Positions 50,607-62,420 of a stretch of 64,000 nucleotides of DNA are shown piece after piece. How positions within the stretch are numbered: position 1 is the first letter of the stretch; each line of letters begins with the position of its first letter. The translations under genes were made by a program, and so were the position numbers. This DNA is from Lota lota. Its lineage: Eukaryota > Chordata > Actinopteri > Gadiformes > Lotidae. The notes under the pieces were generated by a model, which saw only the letters and a program-made list of their open reading frames with translations, was not told where the DNA came from and did not search any database. The DNA is taken from the NCBI GenBank assembly GCA_026745465.1, contig JACYXH010000473.1, forward strand, positions 2,952,191-3,016,190. Reading direction: 5' to 3'.

Positions 50607-52007
50607 CCCGTCTGCCATCGCTCGGGGAGGGAGGGAGGGAGCGCGGCACTGCGTTGCACCTTATCTAACACTATTACAGAGAGGCAGGCGGAGCTCCAAA
50701 CCCCCCCCCCCCCCCCGCTCCTCTCCTCTCCCAAACACTTTGAACTGAGGCCCTCACAGGAGATGCAGTCTGGCGGAGCGCCACTTGTCCTAAAACCAGG
50801 TCATGAGGGCAGGCCAGACAGTCTGGTGGCATGGCAACTCCCACACCACCCCACCGGAGGCTTCGGCAGAATTCATCGTAAGATGAAGCCCGGGGCTGCC
50901 GTGATTCTGATCCAATTACACATTTGGTTTTGTGGAAGCGCGCATTTCGTGTTCATAAAGGACATTAACGCATTTGGCGTCTGTACGGATGAAACCAGTA
51001 CCAGACGGAGCTAGGTTCACCGTGCCTTGCTGCGCCCGAGACGACCCTTGTGTATCTGAAGTGCTAAAGTGTCCCTCCAACAAGACTTGGAAACTGAGAG
51101 ACGAAGCTGAGAAACGCTGCTCTAATTGTGTCACGTGCCCCTACTGACCCCTACTTTCTCATCTCCCTGTAGACGTGCGATGTCGGGAATCCATCGCCTT
51201 CCATGTCCCTTTCTTTCATAGGACAGATACTGTGCATGTGTGCATCAACAGAATTGATGAGTGTAAATATAATGTGTTTGGTGTGTATATAAAGTGTTGT
51301 ATATTCCAATGCTATAAACAGCCTACGCTGCGTAATTGCATGTCAATTAACTTGCACATATCTATATGACCGCCCACATCTCTGCGTCTGCACATCTCTC
51401 TCGTGCGCCCACGGGGAGGGGGGACGTCCATGTTTGATGTGTTTTGTGCACGTGTTTGTTCAATGCGGCAGAGAGGTGGAGTGGCGGATCAATAGGAAAC
51501 AAATGAATTCAGATCAATACGAAGCCAGGGAGCGGGAATGCAAGAGAGGGCCAGAGAGGCAGAGCCAGGGATAGGAGACTGGTGCGCCAGAGGGTGGGGT
51601 GAGGCGAGGGCTGGGAGACTGACGTGTTACCAGTTTCACGGCGGCTAACTGTTCACTTGGGAAAAAACACTTATTTTTATGGCGAAAACGCTGGGGCTCT
51701 GAGGTCAGTGACTGCTAAAATGCAAGTTTAAGAGAAACAGGGATAGTGAGAGAGAAGAGAGGGAGAGAGGGAGAGAGCAAGATAGGGAGAGAGAGAGAGA
51801 GAAAGACATAAAGAGAGACAGAGAGCTAGATATTCAGCTAATATATTCTTGCATTGTTTATAATATTCGGTTGCGTTGACAGCGTTTGACAATTGTCCAA
51901 ATCCATTTAGCAGCTCTGTAGATGTATTTATTCTGGTGGAAATTCAAGCTTTTTTCATCTTAAGTATGAAAATGCACAACATCAATCATAATCCTTGCAT
52001 ACACAAC

Positions 52008-52371
52008 GTATACATCCACACAGGTATTTGGTGGTATTGGATAATATTAAAGAGAGAAGGTATACATCTCAACAGGTATTTGGCAGTAATAGATAATATT
52101 AAAGAAAGAGAAGGTATACATCTCAACAGCTTTTAGGTGGTAATGGATAATATTAAAGAGAGAGATCTCCAAAGGTATTGAGTATTAATGGATAATATTA
52201 ACGAGAATTAACATATACATCTCCACAGGTAGTTGGCGGTAATGGATACTATTAAAGAGAGAGAAAGAATACTTCACATGTAGTTGGCGGTAATGGATAA
52301 TATTAAAGAGAGAGAAGGTATACATCTCAACAGGTATTTTGCACTAATGGATAATATAAAACAGAGAGAAC
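52008..52371. repeat. Minisatellite, about 52-bp unit, seven copies
   Basis: Seven diverged copies of a unit of the form gtatacatctcaacaggta...ggtaatggataatattaaagagagaa. The core ggataatatta is the best kept part. Copies differ by substitutions and small gaps, so the array is not recent. Confidence 0.92.
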
Positions 52372-54637
52372 GGGTTCTTCTCTTTATTAAAGGCCTCGAA
52401 CAGGACAGCAATGCAGCGACAATCGGAGTGACCAGGTTGCCAATCCTCAACCTTTGACCTTGTTGCAGACCACATCTGGTACTGTCCGAGAGCAGCGGGC
52501 AAGGCGAACTTCGACCCTTAAGATGCTACTCCCTGTCCGTCTATAAAGCGCATCTAGTCGCTCCCTGGGCACCTCCGCAGGCTTGCCGAAGCCCAGCCTT
52601 GATTGGTGGACTCTGGCCTGCTATGGCTAGCCTCCTGTTTAGCCTCGAGACTCCAAACTGGAAGGAGTGAAGCCCCAAAGCCAGCAAGGAAAACCTGGTC
52701 CAGACAAGACCGCATGGGTCCCAGTAGGCAAGAGTCTCACTTATAACCAGGTTTTGCTTTGTTTAAAACAACCACATTTACCTTGAGTTCGTCATCATTG
52801 AAAACACTATTTTTTAAAATTGTAAACGTTGTTGCGTCTTGATTGTGGAGCAAAGCGTTATTCCTGAGGAACAGTTTGGATGTAAATGTTTCTAGTTGGA
52901 ATCAGACATGGGGATGGTGGTGGTGGGTAGTGGAGTGCAGAGTTGGGCTGTGCACCATCTGTTTATCTTTCAACATGTGATACATGACACATGGATCTAT
53001 AGAAGTCCAGACTGTCTAGAACTGTTGAATGCACAATAACCACAGTATCAGATTCCTGAGAATGTTATTTTAAACCGGGGAATGCACAGGCAGTGCATTA
53101 TATACACCATACATTACAGACTGTTATCGGCTATGAGTAAGAGAAACTATTCCTGGTATTTCTACAAATATTGCCTGTTTTCTCAAGAATCGCTGTGCTC
53201 TTATTTTGTCCGTTATCTCTGCTCGCAATTATCAGCAAGACGCCTATAAAAGGGCTGGGTGTATCATTCCAAGGCTGTGAATTTCATCTGGGGCCCAAAA
53301 AAAAAAAGAGATTCTTTCGCTCTGCCTTGGGTAAACTGGAGTGCCATGTCAAGTTGCTTTAGTCTCATAGAGGAGAAGAAGGAAAATAAAGCAGACGATG
53401 GGATTTGCATTCATTGAAGTAGAGAACGGTGGCCATGGGTTTTCTCCCATGACAAAAAGATTATAATAAATGTGACCTTCTTTGAAGAGTCTGGAGAGAT
53501 GAGATGAAGAGGCCTGAAGCCCATCATCTGTTATAATCTCTGTTGTTTCAACGCTTTGGCTCTTCATCTTTTAAAATGCTAATCAATTACGACTCAGAAG
53601 CACTGAAAACACCAATATTATCAGCATGCACGTTAGTATGAGCACAATACTATTAATAATGAGCTGGGTTGGTTCATTGAATTACATACTTAAGCAATGT
53701 GTCATGTACTTGGAATGAGGCACTCAAAATCAAATATATATATATATAAAATGTGAATCATTCTCGAAATTAGCAGTTTAGTCCTCTTACGTCTGAAATA
53801 TATTTTAGACTGTAATTTGCCCTCAATAGCGGTGATTGGAATGAATTATGTTAAATAATAATAATTTAAAAAAGGGATTTAAATGCTACCAGGACTGAAC
53901 ATTTAATAGTTTGTACAGGCTTACACACTTTGTTACAGTTTTAGTGTTGCTCATTAAGACATTCCTTGATGCTATTCCAAAAGGTTTGTTATTAGTGTAC
54001 TTCAGTCAACACAATGCTAATTGAATAGGCCTATGTCTATCTCTTTACCACAAGTGAGGCAAAATAATGTGGAATCTCAAATCCTTCCAACCCAATTAAC
54101 ATTTTGGCTAACTGTGATTACAAAAACAAACAACTTAACATGATTTTGCACACTCAACAGTAATTACTATACACAGGGAGAATTTAAGTCGCCTTGTTGA
54201 AGTGCAATGCTATGATTGGAGGCTCACTGTTCATAGAGTGGTGGGAATAGGGGTGTGAGGGGTGCTGGCCCTGTGACCCCATCCAATGCTGCTGTGCTGA
54301 GCCATGTCTATAGAAGGGATCTCAACAGTCCCTCACGCACTTCTTGAGCCTGTAGTACCAGTCGCACTTAGATCCCCTCTGAATCCTGAACATCACTGAG
54401 AGCAACGGATCTGAGACAGTGACCACAGACAGAAAATGAGAGACAGAGAGGGAGAGAGACAGAGAGAAAGAGAGGGAGAGGGAGCAAGAGGAAGAGAGCG
54501 AGAACGAGAGGAAACCTACCCCAGGCAGTAATATAGAACTCCGACCTCCACCAGACAGTCTGCTTCGCTAAAATTGCACAGTCACCTCTCCTCCCCCGCC
54601 CCCCTCCCATTTTTGTTTTTTAATCTGACAATCCCTC

Positions 54638-54642
<5 letters not shown>

Positions 54643-54690
<48 letters not shown>
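54643..54690. repeat. CT microsatellite
   Basis: CT dinucleotide run; a CA run follows at about 54916-54944. Confidence 0.95.
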
Positions 54691-54691
<1 letters not shown>

Positions 54692-54912
54692 ATGTGACTC
54701 GCCCTACGTTCCCCTGAGCAGTGTTCTATGCCAGCTCCCTTGCTCTAATATGCTTTGGCGTGTGTTAACCCACGGGTCCGCGGGCGCCAACGCCGCAGCC
54801 ACCCTAAAGCTGGGTCAGGTGGGGGGTGCTGGGCGTCATCGTCTCTGACATCATCAGCCGCCGCTGTTACTCACGTCGCACCTCCCCTCACTGTCTGGAA
54901 ACTCAGCCAGGT

Positions 54913-54945
<33 letters not shown>

Positions 54946-56051
54946 GACATGCACGCAAATATTCACAAGCACACACACACACGGACCACATACACACCCA
55001 CACACTCTCTGGTGTACGAAAATGTGTTACATTAGACCAATGAAAAAAAGCTTTTAATAAATTAATTTTCTACATTTGGAAATCAGCAACAACAACAAAA
55101 AATGCTCTGATGCAAGTCATCACTTCACACTTAAAGAATATTTGCGTATGTTGAGAAAAGGTCTGAGTACAACATGGAATAAGTATGTGTAATGACAAAA
55201 TGGTGATGGATGTCTGTTCTGTCATCCTTAAAGAATTTTGGAGGTGTGACCTCCTCCTCGCCTTATCGCAGCTCATTTGGCAAGCTCAGCTCATTCTTCC
55301 CTGCAATTGTACAGGTTTATTAATTCATTAAAAAACAATCATCGATCAAGTTTTTACAGCCACCTCAAGCGTTTTGAGGTGAGATACTCGAGGGGTCCCT
55401 GCCACACCCAATGTAAGGGTACCTCGGAAGAACGGGCCAGCGAGCTACCCAGGCTGTGTACATCTAAGGCAATGCAGCACCAATGATGACAGACAACTTC
55501 CAACTCTCTCTCCTTTGAAGGAGAGAAATGTGAAGCATGTTCTGAAGAGATCACACTGCACCAACCTGCCGCCGCCAAGCGCTAACACACGCTAATGCTG
55601 AGCATGCAAGTGCTTGCTCTAGGTTAGCATCCATATGACATGATATGTACACAGTTGTCTCCACACACCACCTCCCCCCTCTCCTTCCCTGTCGTACAGC
55701 CATCATCTCCGGTACGGAACATCGTGTGCCAAACCGAAGTAAGGCAACGATAAAATGATTTCGAGGAGATGAAGAGAGAGAGGCAAAGAGAGAGGTTTTC
55801 AGAAGTTGAAAATAAAGAGAGGCGAAGAAGAGTGGAGGAACGCTAAGCTTCCATAAAAAAAAAGAAGAGAACACATGGTGGAGGCGAATGTGAGAGGACA
55901 AAGAACGACGGAACCACCGCGAGAGAAACATGTGGCGAAGTATGACAGAGGGAGAGAGTGGGCGAGAGAAGGGGTTAGAGAGCGACAGAATGAGGGAGAG
56001 ATTAAGAGGGAGAAACATTAATACAGAAGGAGAAAATGAGACAGCCAGACA

Positions 56052-56055
<4 letters not shown>

Positions 56056-56095
<40 letters not shown>

Positions 56096-56195
56096 AAGAC
56101 AGAAACAAAGAGAGTGAGTGTGAGTGAATGAGTGAGTGAGTGAGAGTGAGTGAGCTAGTGAGTGAGTGAATGAGAGAGACAGAGAGAGAGAGAGA
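56056..56195. repeat. Compound GT, GTGA and GA repeat
   Basis: A GT run (56056-56087) followed by GTGA/GAGT tetranucleotide units and a short GA run. Confidence 0.9.
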
Positions 56196-57462
56196 GAGAG
56201 TAGACAGGATGACGGATAGGAGATACACTGAAAGTGGAAGAGCTGACAGAGAAAATAAAAAGCTGGAATGGAACCAGGAAAAGAGGCTGACACAGAGACA
56301 AGGTAAGTCAAGAGGAAGGTTTAGAGGACGAGAAAGAGAGAGTGGGAGAGAGAGGGAGGATAAGATAAAGAACGAGAGGCACAAGAGGGGGGGGGGCTGC
56401 TCATGCTAAAATAAGAGGCGCCTGTCAGTGTAGTGACCTACACATGCAGGACTGAGGAATTCTTCCTCTCGAGCCCCGACACATTCCAGCAGTCCCCAGA
56501 TGTTAACCCGTGCCATACCGCCTCAAGCGGTCGACGCTATTAGCCATAGGTGAGGTCGTCTTCAACCGCAATATCAGTACTAGCACTACTCAGCCTGTAA
56601 GGGGCAGGAGCCAGTGGTTTAATTCCCCCCTTTTCAGTAAAATATGACATTTTGGGTTCAAACGCCCCAGCTGTAAGGGATAGCATGAAAAAGAGCCAGA
56701 TTGACGTAAAAGAACAACGGTTTCAAAATTCCAAAAAGATAGTTAACGGTGTCACATTTCCCAGATAAGATAACCAAAAAACTGGAGGCCAGGTCAACAG
56801 CCACCCTGGCAGTGAGAATCTTTTCAGCTCTTATGTCGCCCTTGTTTGATGGATACTGTATTAATACAGTGTAAGTGGAAATCTCTAATCTCTAACGAAT
56901 TTTGTAGTTGCTTACAATATGCTTCTTGCAATGGAGGTGAACAGCTGCAATGGAACACAAGCCATTGAAGCAGAATGGGCATATCCAATATTGAGGGCAG
57001 GAGGGGTGTAAATACACATTGTGAAAATATGAGAACAAGAAGGAGTCCATTGTGTTGCTGTGGCAGAATGCAGCCTCTCATTCCCTGGCTGCTAAACTGG
57101 GGGCACGGGGCTGACATCAACACAAAGACAAAAATGTAATGTGAAGCTTCTCCAAAGCCAGCTTCCAGGCTAGACCACAGGCTGCTCTTTATTCTCTCTC
57201 TCCTGCTCTCTCTCTCTTTAAAACAATGCCTAATGACCTACTTGTGACCAGCAGATGACCTCTCCGCTCGCTGCTTATTAGGAGAAGTCACGGCCAACTG
57301 TGTTACAGCAAAATGACTCAACTATTAAATGCTTACACCGTGAATTTTTCACTTCTTTTTTTTTAACTGAGGGACGCCAACCGCAGGCACTGGTCTGAGA
57401 GGGAAGTAGTGACAAAGCTGGTCAGTGGGGAGTAGTACTCTCAGTACATTCATATATTTATC

Positions 57463-57486
57463 TATATATATATATATATATATATA
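57463..57486. repeat. AT microsatellite
   Basis: Short TA run. Confidence 0.9.
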
Positions 57487-57614
57487 CAAAGAACTAACAA
57501 GTCAACTCAATGTCTTTCTTTTGAAGTGCTCGATTACTTTCAATTGAATATTTCTTTTGCTGTACCTTAACTTTATTGAGCATTCAAAGTAAGAAAATAA
57601 AAAGATATCCTTAC

Positions 57615-57661
57615 CGTCTCATGTTTGGTGGTTCAGGTGTTTTAGGAAGTTCTGGTTTAAC
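57615..57661 (-). CDS. Exon-like segment, minus strand (Pro-rich)
   Basis: 47 nt on the minus strand between a strong acceptor (CTTTTCTTTTTTTTCAG) and a consensus donor (GTAAGG). Only one frame is open: VKPELPKTPEPPNMR plus two bases. Splice-site quality, the single open frame and a Pro/Glu/Lys-rich product typical of linker regions argue for a real exon, but no parent gene is recognised and no neighbouring exon is certain. Confidence 0.35.
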
Positions 57662-57741
57662 CTGAAAAAAAAGAAAAGGACAGCCTATATTGTCTTCTGT
57701 ATACCAAAAGAACAGTAGCCTGTGTAGATACACACGGTACA

Positions 57742-57867
57742 TTTAATAGAGAACTAATAGTATAGCATGACATCGCATAGCATAGTGTAGTATAGTATTA
57801 GTATAGTTTGACATAGCATAGTAAAGTATAATTTAGCATAGCATAGTATAGTATAGCATAGCATAGA
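57742..57867. repeat. CATAG/TATAG pentanucleotide repeat
   Basis: Irregular array of CATAG and TATAG units with insertions (for example tagcatagcatagtatag), about 125 bp. Confidence 0.9.
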
Positions 57868-58813
57868 AAGGTTATTGACCCATTTGACCCCTAAAAAAAT
57901 GGTTTGAGCCCAAAATGGTTCGATATTTCACATGCATATATGTATTATCAAAGCATTGTTGTCCTTGTAGACAGCAGAGCTTCTGATGTTTTTGGCCATT
58001 GACTTCAATTCTTCCTTTTACATTAACAGTGTCACAGGAGAGCAGTTTCCCTAGATTAAACATTCAGTCCAACTACAGTCAACGACGCCTTGCATGGGAA
58101 TTCCTTCACTAATGTCTGCCGGGACTGGACGTTATCCATTATGAATAAGATAAACACCCGAGGGCCGCAGAACGGAGGGGGATAAGAACCTTAAGAATCT
58201 CAGGCGACAACCATGAATCTGTACAACCCTGGGGCCTCTTCGCATACACTGACGGAGACGAACCCCCGGCAAGACCACACTGAGCTAGTCATGTGCAATT
58301 CTCAAAAGGTTAGCCATGCTGAGGCAGGAATTAATATTTAACCGATTACTATACAGTAGCTTGAGGCCAACACTAAAACGGCAACTAACACAGGATATGA
58401 CCTTGTATGGAAAATCAACAACTTTAGTGACTCAAGATGCCGACATCCTAATAAAGTCATAATAAAGTCCTCATGCAGGCCAATTCCAGCAGGTCCTCCT
58501 AAACCACCATGTGTCAGGCATTCAGGCCCACTGCACTATGCCTGCTGTCAGCCCCAGTATCCGGGGGCGGGGCTGTGGGGGGGATCTCTCTTCCACTTTA
58601 AGACTCTTCTGGAGTGTGTTGACCCCAGCAGTGAGTTCACATAGCATGAGCACAGTGTGAGGCCCTCCTCGCCTCCCCCTCCCCCTCCCCCTCCCATCAC
58701 GAGTCTACTGAGCGGCCACTACTGTTATGTAATATTATATAACACAGCAGGTCTGGCCGAGCAATACTTCATAACCTGGGGGTTGAAACCGACTGACATT
58801 ACCATACAACCGA

Positions 58814-58833
58814 CCCCCCCCCCCCCCCCCCCC
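58814..58833. repeat. Poly-C run
   Basis: Run of 20 cytosines. Confidence 0.9.
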
Positions 58834-60399
58834 ATCACTCACTACCTCTGGGCTCCCGTCATCCACCACCCTGGGGGGAATCAGAGATGAGAGGGTTCGG
58901 ACGTTGGGGTTTAGAAATATGAAAACAAAAAGGGGGTGAAAGCACATAAAGTAACGAAAGGACCTGGGAGCAAGCGGTGAGGAAGGGGCTGGCCCTACCC
59001 TTCCTGTGTGTCCAGCCCCGATGTCCCAGACGCTCGGCTAACACACGTTTCAACATCAAAGTCTTTCCCCCCCTTTCCTTCCTTTTGCGAGCTGCGGCAG
59101 AGGTCGTGGAAAGGTTGAGTCTGAGAGGGGGGGTATGGGTGGGGTGGTGGTTGAGGGGCGAGACGCCAGCGAACAAAAGGGATCTTCGCCCCCACGAGTT
59201 ATCGCAGAGCACAATGATCACCCCTATCTAATAAACGTCATATCAACGAGAATTAGTGGAATCACAGCATGGAAATTAATTACACGGACATCTAGGCCGG
59301 GAACGTTATTAGAAAACCAGGACAGGCTCTGTTATCTAACAGCCAACGCTTTTTAATTTGCAGCATATCATCAAAACAGTACCTTACATTAAAGCAATGT
59401 GGTTATGAGATAATACTTATTATTATCATTTTATTGTTCGGTTCATGTTTAAAGTATAGGACTTAAACGGGAGTAAAACCATATAGCCCTGGCAAAGACG
59501 TCACAATACAGCACATGTAATCTAAAGGTATTTCAGTGCAGGGTTCAGTCTGTAGCAAATAAAACACAAAAGAAAAAATGTCTGCACAGAATGCATGTAT
59601 TACTCTTGCCAGGATACCAGTAAGAAATCCGGTAGAGATAAAACCGTATAAAGGCATATTCAGAACGATATATATAGAGAGAGAGATTATTGTCGGCAGA
59701 GGTAGCGCAAGGTTAAATAAATAATGTGCACAATAGACCAATAGATAACACACAAAAGAAAGATTGAAAAGAGAATCAAGGTATACATTTCATCGGATAC
59801 CGTCAGAAAAAAGAGAACACTGGCACACTAGCGAATGAACAGCGTTTACTGAATCAGTCCAAGGTGAATAATCTAGCCTGTGCCGTTTAAACTCCTCACT
59901 ATTCAGTATGGCGTGGACAGTCCCACCAGTAAAGCATTTGCAAAACAGTCTGTAGTCCGTATCATTCGATCAAAAGTACATTGATGCAAATATCTGTAAC
60001 CTGAGCAACTTTACCTGTCACTTTAGCCACATTTAACACTGGTTATCTTTTCCAGATGCACAGGCCTACATTTTTTTTTATAAAATAAGATTTGTATGCC
60101 TCTGTTCAAAGCCTCAGCCTTCTTAGTGGGGCAGAAACTTTGCTGCTATATGGACGTCAATCTTTTGTCGATCGCTAAATCCCAGCCCCGACCATGGGTT
60201 TTGTCCTTGCGGGCGGACCAGTAGATAGATCGGGGGTACCCGGATGAACGGATAGAAGATGGGATGAAGAGGGGGATAGCATGGGAGGAGCGAAGGATGA
60301 AAAGAGAGAGGAAGAGCAGACAAACCCGTAAAAAAAGACACCCCTCGCTTTCCTGCGGCCCTCCGCAGCACCTTAATACACTTTCTGTCTGCGGCCCCG

Positions 60400-60560
60400 G
60401 AGCTGCCTCGTCTCCGTCAACTTTGTAAACAAACGGCGTTGCAGCATCGCGCCACGGCAATATCAAACATGGTCACGCAACAGAAAAAATACCTCAATAA
60501 ATAAATAAAAAGTTGCGCATGCGCACGTGGACCGACCCGCGCCCACCACCGCCGGCTCAA
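60400..60560. promoter_or_regulatory. Promoter-like GC-rich patch with NRF1 palindrome
   Basis: TGCGCATGCGCA at 60514-60525 is a perfect NRF1 palindrome, overlapped by the E-box CACGTG (60524-60529). The surroundings are GC- and CpG-rich compared with the AT-rich region. NRF1 sites of this quality are typical of CpG-type promoters. Transcription direction is unknown; a minus-strand transcript would run toward the exon-like segment at 57615-57661. No first exon can be fixed. Confidence 0.4.
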
Positions 60561-60733
60561 GTCCAGAACACATTCTGACACACACACACACACACAGAAA
60601 CACACACAACCTGTCTCTCTCGCTCTTAAGTTAGCCTCATGTATGGGCCCCTGAGAGTGGGTGTGAGAAATCTAATGTGAGCAGACATAATGCTTCCAGA
60701 AGAGACACCCTCCAGGATAACCCGCAATACGGT

Positions 60734-60753
60734 GGGGGGGGGGGGGGGGGGGG
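60734..60753. repeat. Poly-G run
   Basis: Run of 20 guanines. Confidence 0.9.
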
Positions 60754-61509
60754 TAGACATAATGAGAGAGAAGAGTGAGAGAGATTGGCACAGAAAAGAG
60801 GAAAAAGAAAGCTGGAATAGACAAGCAGTATGGGAAAAAAGGAGTGCTTTCAGGAAGACAACAGTGTTTTAAGGTCTAAACGAAGAGTTGCAAAGGTGAG
60901 ACAGGCAGGCATAAATTAGAGGGTAAGGGGTTGGAGGGGGAAGTCAGACAGCATGATTGCATGAAGAGGTAAAGGACGTGTACTTATACTCACAGATGAA
61001 AACAGGGAGGGTGACCGAAGGGGTGATGAAGAAAAACGTTGAAAAAAACGCCTCACAAAAAGAAAAGAAAAAGAAACACAGGAAGTGTCAGAGTCCAGTT
61101 TCTTCCAGTTCTGCTGCACTTTTTCAATGTTTTTTTCTCTCTCCCTATTTCCCGCGATTTTTCACATTTCCAATTCGACCATCCCTCCGTCCTACTCGAT
61201 CCCCTACACCCACCTCCTCCTCTCCCCGTCCACCTTCTCACCCCCAAGCTAGTGCCGGTACTATATCTCTTCATACCTCTCTTTCTCTCGCTCTCCATTT
61301 TCCTCCGATTCTTTGCTTGTCTCCTCTGTCCCATCTGTCCGTTTAGCAGCAACTCTCCCTCTCTCTTATCCTATTCTTCCACCCATGCGCCATACGGGGT
61401 TCAGAATACAAAATAAGTGCAAGAATAAAAAAGAAGAATAAGGAAGGTAAAAAATAACATACGAAAAAGACAAAATAAAAACGGAACACGGCCTGGGGTG
61501 TGTATGTGT

Positions 61510-61540
61510 GGGGGGGGGGGGGGGGTGGGGGGGGGGGGGG
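61510..61540. repeat. Poly-G run with one interruption
   Basis: 16 G, one T, 14 G. Confidence 0.9.
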
Positions 61541-62228
61541 CGAGTTTGAAAAACTAACAACAGGAAAGACAAGCAAAAAAGGCAAAAGCGAAAGGGTGAA
61601 AGCACGAGTCGCATGCAGTCTAAGCCAGGGAGCCATCCATGACCGGCATGTCTCCTGGGGAGCTAGGGAAGGGGACGGAGGGCTGCTGGGGAGGGGAGCT
61701 GCGTGGGGAAAGGCACCGCCGCGAGTACACGCCTCCCGCATAAAAGAGGAGAAAATGCAGGTGGGGCCGGGGGAGAGGGGGGGGGGTGCAGTAGGGAGGA
61801 AAGATAGGGCAGAATTAAATGCAAACTCAAAAAGAAAAAGCGACGAAAGAGCTAGAAGCCTGGAGCCCTGAGCTGCCTGTGGTCTCTGGTGAAAGTGGAT
61901 AGTAAGAGAAGAATGAGTGAGGGAAACGCTTTGGGTGTGTGCATGTCTGCGAGGTGGGAGGGGAGAGAAAGGAGAGCTAGCGAGGAAGAGAGTGAGAGAG
62001 AGTGGGAAAGAGGGAGAGAACGTGAGCTCGTGGAGAAATGTTCGTAAGGGAGGGATAGAGAGGAGGAGTGTGCCGGTGGGGAGAGGAAAGGGGAGGGGCA
62101 TGGAATACCTTTTTTTCTTATGCGATTTTGTGCCTCCATCCAACCTCAACAACTGCCCCCACCCCCACCCACTTCATTCCACGGCTAATACCTTCTCGGA
62201 GCGAGAGAAAGCAAAAGAGAGAGTGAAG

Positions 62229-62420
<192 letters not shown>

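Noticed and set aside
55351-55379. Plus-strand mini-exon with acceptor TTTTTACAG and donor GTGAGA
   Set aside because: About 19 nt, no coding signal or neighbours; chance pairing of splice motifs.
55551-56384. 277-residue minus-strand frame rich in Ser and Leu
   Set aside because: Composition follows CT/GA and GT repeats; no domain or splice structure.
59220-59345. Possible conserved noncoding element with homeobox-like ATTAATTA
   Set aside because: Plausible by texture only; conservation cannot be assessed from one sequence.
60123-60466. 106-residue minus-strand frame beginning MILPWRDAATPFVYKVDGDE
   Set aside because: No family similarity, and it runs out of the GC-rich patch into hydrophobic random text. 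It could be a first exon but cannot be supported.
61343-62152. 269-residue minus-strand frame
   Set aside because: Low-complexity Pro/Ser/Phe text caused by pyrimidine bias and a poly-C run on that strand; no family resemblance.
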